From NCBI RefSeq assembly GCF_007679495.1, contig NZ_VEGP01000048.1:1-42507 (forward strand): a stretch of DNA of 42,507 nucleotides. The letters are read 5' to 3'. Numbering within the stretch: position 1 is the first letter of the stretch; each line of letters begins with the position of its first letter. The notes beneath the pieces are model-generated. The model saw only the letters and a program-made list of their open reading frames with translations. It searched no databases and was not told where the DNA came from. Source of the DNA: Paenibacillus sp. 32O-W (lineage in GTDB: Bacteria > Bacillota > Bacilli > Paenibacillales > NBRC-103111). A program made the translations under genes and the position numbers. This document shows positions 33,590 through 42,503 of this stretch, one piece after another.

Positions 33590-33805
33590 CCTCGTTCCGA
33601 GAGAAAAGCTGCGATAATACATCTATTATGAATCGCTACCGATCGTTCGAGGGAAAAGCTGCGATTGTGCATTAATTTCGTATGAAACCGGTCGAGCGGC
33701 CATTGGAACAAGGAAAAAGATGTATTTTTGCAGGCTTTGTTGCGGAAATGGAGCATATCGACCTCAAAGGATGCACAATTGCGGGCTTTCTACAAGTTGC
33801 TCCTG
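33590..33805. repeat. Dispersed repeat family 2 copy
   Basis: CGTTCGAGGGAAAAGCTGCG, GGAAAAAGATGTATTTTTGC and CACAATTGCGGGCTTTC align in order with 23.66-23.81 kb. It contains an internal partial duplication (GAGAAAAGCTGCGAT and GGGAAAAGCTGCGAT). No gene is supported in 33321-34024. Confidence 0.7.
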
Positions 33806-33810
33806 CACAG

Positions 33811-33842
33811 AAAAAAAGTCACATCGAATTAATCGATGTGAC
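33811..33842 (-). terminator. Strong terminator of the PepSY/two-component cluster
   Basis: On the minus strand GTCACATCGA/TCGATGTGAC (10 bp, 5-nt loop) is followed by seven T. It lies 183 bp after the last gene of the cluster. Confidence 0.8.
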
Positions 33843-34024
33843 CTCTGAACGCTTCAACAGCCTATAAAGAGCGCCCTCGAAGCCTATTTGGATATGTTGA
33901 GGCAGATACATGGTCTAACATCATCCTAAATTAAACCAGCCTCGCATAATGTTTACTATTCGCGGCAGGATGGCACGAATCATCCAATCAACGTAACCAT
34001 ACCATTCTGTCATGCTCATGGCGT

Positions 34025-34909
34025 TTACTTTATTTCCAGCAGCATAGGGGCTCCATTTTCCTCAATTTTCTTCAATAACTCGTCCGTAATAATAAATTTC
34101 TCAGTCTTCTCCTTCAGTTCCTGCTCAATCTGCTTTTCCAGACGCTCGGTTTCTTCAATCCAGCTGCTATATTCTATAGTCAGCAAGTCTTTATCGTATC
34201 TGGAGAAAGTGAGTCGAGCCACCTCCCCTTTATCCGATTTCACCTGGAAGGTAATGTCCGCATTCCTGGCCGTTGCGCCATGATTTTCCTGATATCCCTG
34301 GGCAATATACTCAACCGATGTCACTTTGCCTGATACCAATTCATATTTTTCTGCTGCGGTCTTCGCCAGTTCTTGATACTCCTGATTGTTTTTCAACAGA
34401 TTGAAATCCATTCCTTCAGGAATGTCCGCCTTGTGATAAGCCCATTTCGCTATCGAATGGTTTTCCCCGGTTACGGCATCCAGAGTGAAGGTATAGGACA
34501 GCGTATCACTAATGTTAACATTAGCCTCCCAAATAGGTCGCAGTTGAGTTGTGCCGGCCGGATTATAGGTCATTTCCAGTGTTTGACCACTCAGATCTGC
34601 CTGGAAGATCCGCCATAAATTCTGACTGGCGAGCTCCGCAGCCTCCTCCATCTTCATATCGTTGACGGTGGGCTGATCCTGACCGACAAATTTTAACGCG
34701 TAATCCTTCTTTACGTAATCGTCAGGCACGTTATTGTTCACTGCCCCCGCATAAGGAATGTTGTAATTGGTAGGAATCGTTTGCGTTTTACCGATTTCCG
34801 CCGCTTTGACCGCTTGACTGATACCGCCGAATGCCAGCGCAGTCACCGCAATGGCCGCTACCGATCCGATCACCATTTTTTTCATTTCGTTACCTTTCGA
34901 CGTTCCCAT
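34025..34909 (-). CDS. Secreted PepSY-like protein
   Basis: 294 aa from ATG 34909, 8 nt after AAAGGAG (ATG 34912 is 5 nt away; ATG 34885 is also possible). A signal peptide is clear (KKMVIGSVAAIAVTALAFGG with AVKAA as likely cleavage region) and there is no lipobox. MKMEEAAELASQNLW ... SYTFTLDAVTGE has the helix-strand pattern and the LDAxTGE ending of PepSY or YPEB domains; a second diverged unit may follow. PepSY domains often inhibit or sense proteases. It lies 77 bp after the kinase gene on the same strand, so it may be its target or sensing partner. Confidence 0.65.
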   Translation of the reverse strand: MGTSKGNEMKKMVIGSVAAIAVTALAFGGISQAVKAAEIGKTQTIPTNYNIPYAGAVNNNVPDDYVKKDYALKFVGQDQPTVNDMKMEEAAELASQNLWRIFQADLSGQTLEMTYNPAGTTQLRPIWEANVNISDTLSYTFTLDAVTGENHSIAKWAYHKADIPEGMDFNLLKNNQEYQELAKTAAEKYELVSGKVTSVEYIAQGYQENHGATARNADITFQVKSDKGEVARLTFSRYDKDLLTIEYSSWIEETERLEKQIEQELKEKTEKFIITDELLKKIEENGAPMLLEIK

Positions 34910-34989
34910 CATACCATCTCCTTTGAAAGATTGTGATCACAGGGATGAGTATATAAGGCTAAAGTTATCAAACGATCACGAACTTATTA

Positions 34990-36387
34990 TTAAGTTGTAA
35001 AAGTTACCTTGGCTGTCGTTCCTATATCCGGCTCAGATGAGAAGCTCAGCTCCGCTCCATGATTCAGTGCAATCTGTTTGCACAGTGTCAAACCTAATCC
35101 CGCTCCACCCTGAGAACGGCTTCGAGAAGAGTCCACTCGATAGAATGCTTCTGTAATATGATGGAGATGCTCCTCTGTCATTCCCTTGCCGTTATCGTGG
35201 ACAGAGATGACTTTTCTTCCATTCTCCAGAGTTGCGCTCAGGTGAATGATTCCATCCGAACCGCATGCTTTAATCGCGTTCTCGACCAAATTAACGAGCA
35301 GAATATGCACCAGGTCCGCATCGCACAATAACGTATCAAACCGGCATTCACAGGTCATCCGAATGCCGCGTTCCGCTGCCTTCATGGACACGGATTGCTC
35401 CACCTCATGAATCAGCTTATCTATAGGAACTTCACACAGCTCAATTTTATTTCCGCGAAGAATGGCCAGATCGAGCAGACGATAAGCGATCTTCTGGAGT
35501 CTGCGGGTCTCGGACATAATGTATTGGGCCGCGAACAGCCTGTCCTCCTCTGTGCGGGCGACCTTCTGAATATATTCCGCATATCCGTAGATAGCCGTCA
35601 GTGGAGTTCTGAGCTCGTGGGCCAAATTATCTACAAATTGCTGCTTCTGTTCAGCGGCTGTGGCCAGCTGCTGCATCTGGCTCTGAATCTCCTCTGCCAT
35701 ATGATTGAAACTCCCGGCCATTTCGGCAAGCTCATCGTTCCCCTTAACCTTAATCCGATTCTCGTATTGTCCCTGCGCAATGCTCTTGGAAGCCGCCGAA
35801 ATTTGCTTAAGCGGCTTGAACACGCGATTCAGAACAAGCATTAAACAAGCGGCCAGCAATCCGCAAAATAACATTCCATATAAAAACAACATCACCGTCA
35901 TTTGGTTCCACGAAGAGACGATGTTGGACACATCATAATAATAGGTAAGCGTATAGGTATCGTATGGTACAGGCAGGGCACCCGCTACTCTGATGTATTC
36001 CTTGCCTTCGTGCTTTTCCATCGAAACCAGACGTTCGCCCGTCTTCGGAAGACGAGAGATTTGGGGGAGCGAAGTGGACCTATCTATGAAATCGGCAAAC
36101 AGTGGTTGGCCGTCCTTGGAAACCGCCAGAATCACTTTTTGCTTGCTGTAGAAGTCAAGGTAAGAGCGATAGAGCGATCCAATTCCGTCCCCTGCCGAAA
36201 TCCCTCTATTCTCCAAAGCATTCAAATCCTTAGCATAAGACGATGCGATAAAATAATGCTCCCGCAGACTGCGATCCTTGGAGTTGTCCAAATTGCTCTT
36301 GAGCGTCGCGACCGATGCCAATAAAATCCCGCTGTAAAAAAACAAGAGGAATAGAATGAGCGTGAGCAAAAAAGTCCGCGATTTCAC
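34990..36387 (-). CDS. HAMP sensor histidine kinase
   Basis: 465 aa from GTG 36387, 6 nt after GGAGG. Two membrane helices (about 6-28 and 160-185) flank a roughly 130-aa extracellular domain. A HAMP domain follows (VLNRVFKPLKQISAASKSIAQG), then HisKA with the phospho-His in LAHELRTPLTAIYGY, and HATPase with LVNLVENAIKACG, HDNGKGM and GGAGLGLTL. It is a complete, intact kinase. The gene starts within 3 bp of the end of the response regulator gene, so the pair is co-transcribed. The signal is unknown; the secreted PepSY-like neighbour points to the cell envelope. Confidence 0.92.
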   Translation of the reverse strand: MKSRTFLLTLILFLLFFYSGILLASVATLKSNLDNSKDRSLREHYFIASSYAKDLNALENRGISAGDGIGSLYRSYLDFYSKQKVILAVSKDGQPLFADFIDRSTSLPQISRLPKTGERLVSMEKHEGKEYIRVAGALPVPYDTYTLTYYYDVSNIVSSWNQMTVMLFLYGMLFCGLLAACLMLVLNRVFKPLKQISAASKSIAQGQYENRIKVKGNDELAEMAGSFNHMAEEIQSQMQQLATAAEQKQQFVDNLAHELRTPLTAIYGYAEYIQKVARTEEDRLFAAQYIMSETRRLQKIAYRLLDLAILRGNKIELCEVPIDKLIHEVEQSVSMKAAERGIRMTCECRFDTLLCDADLVHILLVNLVENAIKACGSDGIIHLSATLENGRKVISVHDNGKGMTEEHLHHITEAFYRVDSSRSRSQGGAGLGLTLCKQIALNHGAELSFSSEPDIGTTAKVTFTT

Positions 36388-36389
36388 CT

Positions 36390-37036
36390 CTACACCTCCA
36401 GACGATATCCCAGCTTATAGACCGTTTTAATTCTGACATCCATATCCAGCTTCTTTCTCAGCTTCTGAATATGGACATCCACCGTCCTTGTATCCCCTGC
36501 ATAGTCGTAGCCCCAGGCAAGCTCCAGCACTTGTCCCGGGAAAGAGCAATATTGCGATTGTTCACCAGCACTTCCAGCAAGTCGAATTCCTTGGGAGTAC
36601 ATTCGACCGGATTTTCATTCAGAAAGACTTGTCTGCTTTCAAAATCGATTTTAACCCCGTCCAGTTCAAAATGCTTGCTTTCCTTCTTGGTACGTCTTAA
36701 TACCGCGTCCACCCTTGCCAGCAGCTCTAACATCTCAAACGGTTTGACCAGATAATCATCTGCGCCGAGAGTCAGGCCCTTCACCTTATCCGACAAGCTG
36801 CTTCGCGCCGTCAGGAAAATCGTAGGGGTCTTGCAAATATGCTGATACACCTCGTACCCGTCCATCTCAGGAAGCATGATGTCCAGCAGGACGAGATCGA
36901 CCTCATGCTGTTCCAGCTCAAGTAGGGCAGCCTTCCCGTCAAATACGGAGATACATCTATGTCCCACGGATTGCAGGTTTCTTCTGACCAGCTCGTTGAT
37001 TGGAATTTCATCCTCTACAATTAAAATTGTTGCCAC
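36390..37036 (-). pseudogene. OmpR-family response regulator interrupted by a frameshift
   Basis: The receiver is complete (ATILIVEDEIPINE, phospho-Asp in LVLLDIMLPEMDGY, Lys in YLVKPFEM), and the DNA-binding domain runs to LSRDK. There the frame breaks at about 36530-36531; the rest, VLELAWGYDYAGDTRTVDVHIQ to KTVYKLGYRLEV, continues in another frame. Restoring one G (GACAAG-GTG instead of GACAAGTG) would repair it. The start is taken as GTG 37036; its ribosome site is weak. As read, the product would lack the recognition helix and could not bind DNA normally. A sequencing error is equally possible, since kinase and regulator are otherwise perfect. Confidence 0.8.
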
Positions 37037-37136
37037 TAGGACCAACTCTTCCCTAGCATAGCATGAAGATGTAACAGAGTTGTAAAAACCAATATCTCGG
37101 CTTAGGCGGGCCATGCTGCCGGTTCTGCTCAGCAAG

Positions 37137-37169
37137 AAAAAACCTCTATAACCAAACTGGTCTTAGAGG
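37137..37169 (-). terminator. Terminator of the MazG-like gene
   Basis: On the minus strand CCTCTA/TAGAGG encloses a short inner ACC/GGT stem and is followed by six T, 17 bp after the stop. Confidence 0.75.
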
Positions 37170-37185
37170 CTAGATTACGACTACC

Positions 37186-37572
37186 TTACTTGTTGTATCT
37201 CTTTCTTATTTCATCCAGCTTGGCGCGAAGCTCCTCTTCTAAATCGTAGTCAAAGAAGTTGGCCAGCTTACAAAGATAAGCAAGGCAATCCGCCAGCTCC
37301 TTGCCCAAATTTTCTCTGATTTCTTGTTTCGCCCGGGAATAAGCTTCGTTTATCTCCATCCCGGTTTCGGCAAGGTCCCTTGTTCTATACATCATCTTGC
37401 GAAATTCTTCGGCTACTTCGGCCACCTCGGTTGTCAGCAGCATATGGATATATAGAAGAAATTCTTTGCTGGACTGATAGTCATGCTTGTCAACCGGCGC
37501 CCATCCCATTTCCTCCTGGAAGGTTTGATACATATCTTGGACCGCTTTCATTTTGGCCTCCCTTTCGTTCAT
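37186..37572 (-). CDS. MazG-like nucleotide pyrophosphohydrolase
   Basis: 128 aa, all-alpha. The metal-binding motif is split as usual: EVAEVAEEFRKM (ExxE-type, residues about 49-60) and GKELADCLAYLCKLANFF (ExxD-type, about 90-107). The family hydrolyses nucleoside triphosphates to the monophosphate and pyrophosphate, clearing non-canonical or excess nucleotides. The target nucleotide here is unknown. The start ATG 37572 has a GGGA-type weak ribosome site. It is single-gene with its own terminator. Confidence 0.82.
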   Translation of the reverse strand: MNEREAKMKAVQDMYQTFQEEMGWAPVDKHDYQSSKEFLLYIHMLLTTEVAEVAEEFRKMMYRTRDLAETGMEINEAYSRAKQEIRENLGKELADCLAYLCKLANFFDYDLEEELRAKLDEIRKRYNK

Positions 37573-37675
37573 ATCATTCTGCTATTATATAACACCGTTG
37601 GAACAATGGGGATAGGAATCCATAGTCACCGGCCCGACCGACCCTTCAATTAAACTAATTTCGACCCGCCTATAA

Positions 37676-38668
37676 TTAAAGCATATCTTTTAATAGTTCT
37701 ATTTCCATGTTTACCGTTTTTATTAAATGTTCGTGATAACGTCCCCAAGTCCTTCCGCATATCATCCCTAATCTTCTTACCCCTATCCATAATGCCCAAA
37801 GGTCGATTTCCAATAGATCATTATATGAGAGGGAGGTGACTGCATCATACCCCTTCGCTAACGAATCGAAGCCATAATAACGCTGACCATCATGCAATTT
37901 GAAATGCCCCAAATCATATAAAGGACTGCTTCCTTGGATCTCTCCGAAGTCAATGATCCCCGTGTATTTCCCGGCTTGCTGGAAAATGTGCGAATCATCG
38001 AAATCCCCGTGAACCAAATGGGCTTCGTGCCTGGACATCAATTCCATTCCGGAATTTATGATATTTGTGATCTGAGAGGTGTCTCTCTTACTGAAAACCT
38101 TCTGTGACAGTAAAAATAAATCCTCTTCCAAGTAGGGACAGATGTAATCCTGCAATGTTTTTTTCTCGCCTCGTAAAAAGTTGCCGTATTGCTCTTGGCC
38201 TCTTATTATCCAACCGAAGCCATCGACCTTGACCTGATGGATAACCGCAATCTGTTGCCCGGCTTGGTAAAGAATGTCCTCATATTCGCCATTGGAAATA
38301 CAATCCTCTACGCTGGAACCAGGGATTTCTTTAACGAGCATCACCGACATCCCCAAGACTTCATTATGGTGTTCAAAATGGATGACCTCCGGAACCTGAA
38401 CTCCCATTCGTCTTACTAACGAATGTACATGTACTTCCACGCCTAAGCTTCTCTCTTGTTCCGGAAGAACCCGAAGATACAAGGTCTCCTCACCTAATCG
38501 GATACGATAGACATAAGTGGAGACTCCGCTTAAGACCCTTTCTATTTTAAAAGCTGTAGAATTAAGATATTCCCCTACTACTTGTGCTGCTAAATCCAGA
38601 CTAGGAGCATCTTTTTTGATCAAATGGCCCGTCCTCCCCAATGTATATTTATCATTACCGATAATCAT
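37676..38668 (-). CDS. Aminoglycoside phosphotransferase-fold kinase
   Basis: 330 aa, cytoplasmic small-molecule kinase of the APH/choline-kinase fold. The catalytic loop is HGDFDDSHIF at about residues 220-229 and the metal-binding DFG-like strand is YTGIIDFGEIQGSSPLYDLG. The nucleotide-binding lobe (YRIRLGEETLYLRVLPE) is present. In the usual motif HGDxxxxN, the last residue is Asn; here it is His, a change at a magnesium ligand, so activity may differ. The substrate could be an antibiotic, a sugar or an amino alcohol. The start ATG 38668 has only a weak AGG upstream. Confidence 0.8.
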   Translation of the reverse strand: MIIGNDKYTLGRTGHLIKKDAPSLDLAAQVVGEYLNSTAFKIERVLSGVSTYVYRIRLGEETLYLRVLPEQERSLGVEVHVHSLVRRMGVQVPEVIHFEHHNEVLGMSVMLVKEIPGSSVEDCISNGEYEDILYQAGQQIAVIHQVKVDGFGWIIRGQEQYGNFLRGEKKTLQDYICPYLEEDLFLLSQKVFSKRDTSQITNIINSGMELMSRHEAHLVHGDFDDSHIFQQAGKYTGIIDFGEIQGSSPLYDLGHFKLHDGQRYYGFDSLAKGYDAVTSLSYNDLLEIDLWALWIGVRRLGMICGRTWGRYHEHLIKTVNMEIELLKDML

Positions 38669-38755
38669 ATACGAAACCTATTTAGCTAATCACCGGACAG
38701 TTTTGTTATAGCTGATCATTATCGGCAGCATTCGTTGGTCCCGACAGGGATCGGT

Positions 38756-38945
38756 TAAAATGGATTTTATACAGTTAGTTTGCTTCCTTGGAGCTAAAAA
38801 TTAAAACTTAATGGAAAAACTCCATTTATTTTAGACAAAAAGGGCGTTATCAGTAAAAAACCTCGATTCTAAGTGTAGTTTTTCCAGTTAGCCATCTCAC
38901 TTTACGATGTTCGCTTCAATCTACCTACATAAAATACAGTTAGAT
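38756..38945 (+). repeat. Dispersed repeat family 1 copy
   Basis: GGATTTTATACAGTTAGTTT, TAAGTGTAGTTTTTCCAGTT and AAAATACAGTTAGAT are in the same order as in the 30.8-31.1 kb copy, with a shorter middle. Confidence 0.75.
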
Positions 38946-38981
38946 CGCTTCCTTCCAGGCAAAAGTCATGCCCCATGCCAT

Positions 38982-39194
38982 GCCGCTGAATCGGCATCAC
39001 GCCAGCCCGGGGCCATTTTCGGATTGGGTTACTACCTTGTCGTCAGCCTGATTACGAGCGGCATGAGTTATCTTCATAATGGTTCATTATTAACGATGCC
39101 GATGTATTTTCTCGTGTTGGCTGTAATTATGGCCCTTGTAAGTCATAGGTTGGCAAGCCATGAACGAAGGTATGAACCGTTCTCGGGAACGTAA
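38982..39194 (+). pseudogene. Possible C-terminal remnant of a membrane transporter
   Basis: An open frame without a start of its own encodes AESASRQPGAIFGLGYYLV, then two hydrophobic stretches (VVSLITSGMSYL and MPMYFLVLAVIMALVSHRL) and a polar tail. This looks like the last two helices of an MFS-type transporter. The repeat ending at 38945 abuts it, so the rest was probably lost. A hairpin with both terminator orientations follows at 39264-39306. The family call is tentative. Confidence 0.4.
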
Positions 39195-39263
39195 GAGGCA
39201 CGATAATAAATAGAATGCCGGCATAGTCCGCGAAATCATTCGCGAGCAAGCTGGCCGAAGCTT

Positions 39264-39306
39264 AAATAAGGCTGCCGATCGTTTTTCCACGGCAGCCTCG
39301 TTATTT
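39264..39306. terminator. Bidirectional hairpin terminator
   Basis: GGCTGCCG (39270-39277) pairs with CGGCAGCC (39290-39297), with AAATAA and TTATTT flanking and also complementary. It probably ended the lost transporter gene. Confidence 0.65.
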
Positions 39307-39325
39307 GGATATGGAACTCCAATTT

Positions 39326-39357
39326 GAAAATTTCGGGCGCCCTGGAATGGGCGCCCG
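39326..39357 (-). terminator. Hairpin terminator of selO
   Basis: CGGGCGCCC and GGGCGCCCG pair perfectly with a 6-nt loop; on the minus strand AAATTTTC follows. It is 31 bp past the stop of selO. Confidence 0.6.
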
Positions 39358-39387
39358 TTATCGTAATAACCACTTTATAACCAGCTG

Positions 39388-40851
39388 TCATGTACCGCAA
39401 AAAGTGCGGTAAGGATGGGGGGACGGCGCAGGCGGCGCTGCATACTCAGCCTGTTCGGGGGAGTGCTTATAGGGGTCCGACAGAACATCGAGCAGACGCT
39501 CCATCACGCTGTAGTCTCCTTCCTCCACCGCCGCTTCCAACGCCTCTTCCACCCGGTGGTTGCGGGGAATGACCGCGGGATTGCTGCTTCGCATCAGCTG
39601 GCGCGAGGAGTCCTGGGATTCCTGCTGCCGGCCCAGTCTCGCCTGCCACCGCTCATGCCATGGATCAAAATCCGCGCTGCAGGAAAGGCCTGTATCCTCC
39701 AGCTTACCGAAAGTTAAGGCACGGAAGGTATTCGTGTAGTCCGCACCATTCTTCTGCATCATACCAAGAAGGTCTTCAATCAGGGCTTGATCCTCCGGCT
39801 CTTCGTTAAAGAGGCCCAGCTTCGCCCTCATTCCTGCGAGCCAGTTCCGGCGAAACTGTCCGGTAAAAGCCGATATCTCATCTTGAGCCAATTTCACCGC
39901 TTCATCCTCGTCCTCATGCAGCAGGGGCAGCAAAGCTTCGGCAAATCTGGCCAGATTCCAAGCCGCTATATACGGTTGATTACCATAGGCATATCGGCCC
40001 TGAGTATCAATAGAGCTGAACACCGTTGCGGGGTCATAGGTATCCATGAAGGCACAAGGCCCATAATCTATCGTTTCTCCGCTGAGGGCCATGTTATCGG
40101 TGTTCATCACCCCATGAATAAAACCAACGAGCTGCCATTGGGCAATCAGCCCGGCTTGCCGCTTAATCACTTCCTGCAGCAGAAATAAATAGCGATTCGG
40201 GACAGCATCGCCAACCGGAAAATGCCTCTGCAAAGTATAATCCGCAAGGGCTTGAAGATCCTGGACGGTGCCCCATCTCGATACGTATTGAAAAGTGCCG
40301 ACGCGAATATGACTGGAAGCGACGCGGGTCAATACAGCACCTGGCAGCTCCGTTTCACGTTGAATCGTTTCACCGGTTGTGACCACTGCCAAACTGCGGG
40401 TGGTCGGAATGCCCAGCGCATGCATTGCTTCGCTGATGATGCATTCACGCAGCATCGGCCCCAATGCGGCACGGCCGTCTCCCCCGCGGGAGTATGGCGT
40501 CATACCTGAACCTTTGAGCTGAATATCGAACCGTTCTCCGGAAGGCGTTATTTGCTCGCCGAGCAGCAGAGCCCGTCCGTCCCCCAGCATGGTGAAATGC
40601 CCGAATTGATGCCCGGCGTAAGCTTGCGCAAGAGGCTCCGCGCCCTCGGGAATCCGGTTACCGGCAAACACCTCGGCACCCTCTTCGCTTCGCAATGCCT
40701 CGGCATTCAAACCAAGAGATGCCGCCAACGGCTCATTGAAAATGACCAGCTCCGGCGAATGTACAGGAGTCGGTTTTTGCCTAGAGAACAACCTTTCCGG
40801 CAAACGAGCGTAACTATTATCGAAGTTCCAACCTGTTTTTTCCTCTGTCAT
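39388..40851 (-). CDS. selO: Protein adenylyltransferase SelO (YdiU family)
   Basis: 487 aa from ATG 40851 ([10 protein letters not shown]), with AAGGAAG upstream; earlier ATGs in the frame have no ribosome site. Family segments are complete: [40 protein letters not shown], the [20 protein letters not shown] region and [24 protein letters not shown] with the metal-binding Asn/Asp. The C terminus ends YRTFCGT, with Cys in the place where eukaryotic SelO has selenocysteine nearby. SelO is a pseudokinase-fold enzyme that transfers AMP to Ser/Thr/Tyr of proteins and is linked to redox stress. It is divergent from the SDR gene. Confidence 0.93.
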   Translation of the reverse strand: MTEEKTGWNFDNSYARLPERLFSRQKPTPVHSPELVIFNEPLAASLGLNAEALRSEEGAEVFAGNRIPEGAEPLAQAYAGHQFGHFTMLGDGRALLLGEQITPSGERFDIQLKGSGMTPYSRGGDGRAALGPMLRECIISEAMHALGIPTTRSLAVVTTGETIQRETELPGAVLTRVASSHIRVGTFQYVSRWGTVQDLQALADYTLQRHFPVGDAVPNRYLFLLQEVIKRQAGLIAQWQLVGFIHGVMNTDNMALSGETIDYGPCAFMDTYDPATVFSSIDTQGRYAYGNQPYIAAWNLARFAEALLPLLHEDEDEAVKLAQDEISAFTGQFRRNWLAGMRAKLGLFNEEPEDQALIEDLLGMMQKNGADYTNTFRALTFGKLEDTGLSCSADFDPWHERWQARLGRQQESQDSSRQLMRSSNPAVIPRNHRVEEALEAAVEEGDYSVMERLLDVLSDPYKHSPEQAEYAAPPAPSPHPYRTFCGT

Positions 40852-40926
40852 CGAATCGAATCTTCCTTTTCCTTTTGACATTTGATATCTTAATTTTACA
40901 CTTTTACTGCAATAATAATCATGGGC

Positions 40927-40956
40927 ATTATAATACTTTGCGTAGGAAAAAACCAA
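40927..40956 (-). promoter_or_regulatory. Candidate selO promoter
   Basis: On the minus strand TTGGTT and TATAAT are 18 nt apart, about 75 bp before the selO start. The -35 box is weak. Confidence 0.4.
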
Positions 40957-40973
40957 AAAAATTTAACCACTCA

Positions 40974-41002
40974 TTTGCATGTACATAGGTATGGACTAAT
41001 AT
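40974..41002 (+). promoter_or_regulatory. Candidate SDR-gene promoter
   Basis: TTTGCA and TAATAT are 17 nt apart, 28 bp before the SDR start codon. Both boxes are 4/6 matches. Confidence 0.3.
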
Positions 41003-41029
41003 TCCACTTGTTGGGGAGGTGCCCAAGCA

Positions 41030-41875
41030 ATGAACATGAACGGGAAGCTGTGTCTGATTACAGGAGCCAATTCAGGTATTGGCAGAGAGACGGCGTTAGG
41101 GCTGGCAAAGTCCGGGGCGCATGTTGTTATGGCGGCCAGAGATCCGAAGCGAGGGGAAGAAGCGCAAGCGGATATCATTAAGCGAAGCGGCAACCGGAGT
41201 GTTGAATTATTAGTGGCGGATATGTCAACCAGCGATGGCGTCCGGTCGTTGGCAGAGCAATATTTATATCGGCACGACAAGCTGCATGTGCTGATCAACA
41301 ACGCCGGCGGAGTCTTTAAAGACTATCAGAAGAATGCGGAAGGAATGGAGATGACTTTCGCATTAAATTATTATGCCCCGTTTCTGTTAACGCATCTTCT
41401 TCTTGACACGCTCAAGAGAAGTGCTCCGGCCCGTATCGTCAATGTAGCCTCGGAAGTACAGGCTGAAACCTTGAATATCGAGCAAATGATCGCCCCCGCT
41501 AAATACAATTCGTTGAAAGTTTACGGGGCTTCCAAATTGGCTGTCGTCATGTTCACTTATGCGCTTGCCCGCAAGTTATCCGGCACTTTCGTGACGGTCA
41601 ATGCGGTGCATCCCGGGGTCATCTATACGCCTCAATCTTCGCGGATGGCCCCCTCCATATTTCGACCGCTGTTAAAGTTATTCATGTCCAGTCCGGAAAA
41701 AGGGGCGGGGCCGTCTCTGAGGCTGGCTGCGGATCCGTCGCTTGAAGGGATATCGGGCCAATATTTTAAGCAAATGGAGCAAAAGCAAACCGGCCCGTTC
41801 TCTTATGATCAACAGCAGCAGGAGAGGCTGTATGAGCGGAGTTTGAAATGGTGCGGACTAAAACCTTCGGTATAG
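41030..41875 (+). CDS. Short-chain dehydrogenase/reductase
   Basis: 281 aa; the ATG lies 9 nt after GGGGAGGT. The cofactor motif is LITGANSGIGRETA (TGxxxGIG) near residues 8-21, NNAGG marks the central strand, and the active site is YGASKLAV (YxxxK). The Arg in MAARDPKRG at the end of the second strand favours NADP. The pattern TLNIEQM and the long C-terminal part match retinol-dehydrogenase-like SDRs of Firmicutes. The substrate is unknown. It is divergent from selO. No hairpin terminator was found directly after it; the following 320 bp hold no supported gene. Confidence 0.88.
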   Translation: MNMNGKLCLITGANSGIGRETALGLAKSGAHVVMAARDPKRGEEAQADIIKRSGNRSVELLVADMSTSDGVRSLAEQYLYRHDKLHVLINNAGGVFKDYQKNAEGMEMTFALNYYAPFLLTHLLLDTLKRSAPARIVNVASEVQAETLNIEQMIAPAKYNSLKVYGASKLAVVMFTYALARKLSGTFVTVNAVHPGVIYTPQSSRMAPSIFRPLLKLFMSSPEKGAGPSLRLAADPSLEGISGQYFKQMEQKQTGPFSYDQQQQERLYERSLKWCGLKPSV

Positions 41876-42197
41876 TAGTGTGTTCATTTCTTCCCCTGCT
41901 CCGTTATTCGTTATCCTTCAGCAAGGCAACCTAAAGATGCCGGACCAACAGTGGACGGCTCGTTTAATGTGCACCAATTTCAAAACCCTACAGTCATGTA
42001 ACTATAATTATGAGGGATGAGGGCAAGGATGGCTTCTTCCGCCGCCTTCATGATCTTCTCCGGATTCTTATTCTCTTGCAGCGATAATAATTCAACTTTC
42101 ACAGAGCGAAAATCTATTTAAAGGTTTGGTTTGATTGGCGGAATATAAGTTTGGATATAAGTGTTACACAAATAGAAAACCATTACTTCGAGGGTCG

Positions 42198-42420
42198 AGA
42201 TGGTCTAACTGTATTTTATGCAGCTAAATTCAAGCGAATGGTGGAAAGCGATTAAAGTAAATGGAAAAACTACATTTAGAATCCGGGCTTTTTGCCAAAA
42301 TCGCCTTTTTTGTACAAACTAGCTGTAGTTTTTCCACTTAGTTTCCGTCTTTCGTTCCAGAGGTTCAAACTAACTGTATGAAATCCAGTTAGACGCGCCA
42401 TTCCGTTTGCACGGCACCAG
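42198..42420 (-). repeat. Dispersed repeat family 1, inverted copy
   Basis: The reverse complement aligns with the 30.8-31.1 kb copy. Matching words include AAATGGAAAAACTACATTTA, ACTAGCTGTAGTTTTTCCAC and TTCCGTTTGCACGGCACCAG. The last of these also matches 135-154 at the left end of the window. Confidence 0.8.
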
Positions 42421-42428
42421 CAGTAAAC

Positions 42429-42482
42429 AAGGATAAACGGCTATCGCCGTCCTTAGGACGGGCGCGTTTACCGATGAAATAT
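42429..42482 (+). repeat. 54-bp dispersed tail element, copy C
   Basis: It appears identical to copy B over its length. It joins directly to the family 1 copy on its left and to a terminator on its right. Confidence 0.85.
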
Positions 42483-42503
42483 AAAAAAAGCTCCTAACGG
42501 AGC
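42483..42503 (-). terminator. Terminator hairpin before tail copy C
   Basis: On the minus strand GCTCC-GTTA-GGAGC is followed by seven T and then the tail. It is nearly the same as the module 1 terminator at 15758-15778, so a related stem-loop module probably lies just outside the right edge of the window. Confidence 0.65.

Noticed and set aside
33682-33867. 61-codon plus-strand frame
   Set aside because: It lies in repeat family 2 and ends past a strong terminator hairpin; the translation has no protein character.
41990-42105. About 39-codon minus-strand frame starting MKVELLSLQENKNPEKIM
   Set aside because: It reads like a protein start and could be the remnant of a gene, but it has no ribosome site, ends after about 39 codons and matches nothing I can name.
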